DNA of 7,568 nt from an uncultured Clostridium sp. (GTDB lineage: Bacteria > Bacillota_A > Clostridia > TANB77 > CAG-508), in assembly GCA_947382445.1 (NCBI GenBank), contig CANCZH010000076.1, positions 1-7,568 on the forward strand, in the 5' to 3' direction. A program made the position numbers and the translations under genes. Below, piece after piece: positions 7,444 through 7,568 of this stretch (its first letter is position 1; each line of letters starts with the position of its first letter). The notes under the pieces were generated by a model, which made no database searches, was not told the DNA's origin, and saw nothing but the letters and a program-made list of their open reading frames with translations.

Positions 7444-7491
7444 CGGACAAGGGTTACTTTAAATTATTCATTTTTAAGTAACCTTTGTCCG
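7444..7491 (-). terminator. 16-bp hairpin after the upstream gene, probable terminator
   Basis: Arms 7444-7459 and 7476-7491 are inverted copies matching at 15 of 16 positions, with a 16-base AT-rich loop. Three further A-T pairs are possible inside the loop after a T-T mismatch. The single difference gives a G-U pair if read on the plus strand and an A-C mismatch if read on the minus strand. It starts 18 bases after the stop codon of the upstream gene and ends 25 bases before the PBP start. The following minus-strand bases (TTTAGACTTTTC) are T-rich but interrupted, so termination may be partial; the plus-strand exit (CTTTATTATTTC) is similarly weak. A role as a bidirectional terminator, an attenuator for the PBP gene, or a dispersed repeat cannot be told apart here. 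Confidence 0.6.
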
Positions 7492-7509
7492 CTTTATTAT
7501 TTCACAAAA

Positions 7510-7568
7510 TTAGATTAATTCTAATATTACTTCTGGAGCATTGTCTCCTCTTCTATTTTCACATTTTA
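7510..7568 (-). CDS. C-terminal end of an unidentified gene (partial)
   Basis: An open minus-strand frame enters from beyond the window and ends with TAA at 7510-7512. The visible 18 residues are KCENRRGDNAPEVILELI. I do not recognise the family from this tail. Three things support it as coding: the frame is open to the edge, it uses A/T-ending codons like the other genes here, and a strong hairpin follows the stop by 18 bases. The N-terminal part, and therefore the function, lies outside the window. Confidence 0.5.
   Translation of the reverse strand, partial: KCENRRGDNAPEVILELI

Noticed and set aside
1391..7518. Many plus-strand open frames of 60-140 codons across the window (for example 2545-2958 and 6736-7107)
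   Set aside because: They lie wholly or mostly antisense to well-supported minus-strand genes, are rich in Phe/Leu/Ser/Ile as expected of the complement of AT-rich coding DNA, and show no protein family motif.
7510..7524. Short inverted repeat TTAGA-TTAAT-TCTAA at the end of the upstream gene
   Set aside because: Arms of only five AT-rich pairs overlapping coding sequence are expected by chance at this base composition.

Overview
The window is strongly AT-rich and every convincing gene lies on the minus strand, so transcription runs from high to low coordinates. The gene set (a MecA/PBP2a-like class B penicillin-binding protein, a RecD2-type helicase directly followed by ComF), AAGGAG-type ribosome binding sites and A/T-ending codons point to a low-GC Gram-positive bacterium, most likely of the Clostridia. 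No marker in the window fixes the genus.

Layout in transcription order. (1) 7568-7510: the last 18 codons of an unidentified gene. (2) 7491-7444: a 16-bp hairpin, a probable terminator or attenuator. (3) 7418-5400: a 672-aa membrane-anchored transpeptidase with the SxxK, SxN and KTG motifs intact. (4) 5318-5007: a 103-aa protein with one N-terminal membrane segment and a short soluble part resembling the start of a GT-A glycosyltransferase. (5) 4959-2727: recD2, complete in content (743 aa once corrected) but carrying one extra base at 3930, inside the Walker A motif, which splits it into two reading frames. (6) 2740-2084: comF, overlapping the end of recD2 by 14 bp. (7) 2028-70: a 652-aa KAP-like P-loop NTPase with a GTG start and its own extended -10 promoter. 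The last 69 bases (69-1) show no gene and no clear terminator.

Items 3 to 6 are close-packed on one strand and could be one transcript: wall synthesis (PBP), an unknown membrane protein, and DNA repair/uptake functions (RecD2, ComF). The KAP-like NTPase appears to be a separate transcription unit placed behind this housekeeping block. It is the only gene here with an accessory, possibly defence-related, character, and that role is inference. The most checkable anomaly is the recD2 frameshift. It would remove the helicase activity and also cut the translation that appears to feed comF, unless it is a sequencing error or is bypassed. I found no CRISPR array, tRNA, rRNA, insertion sequence or attachment site, and no gap longer than 300 bases without a gene.
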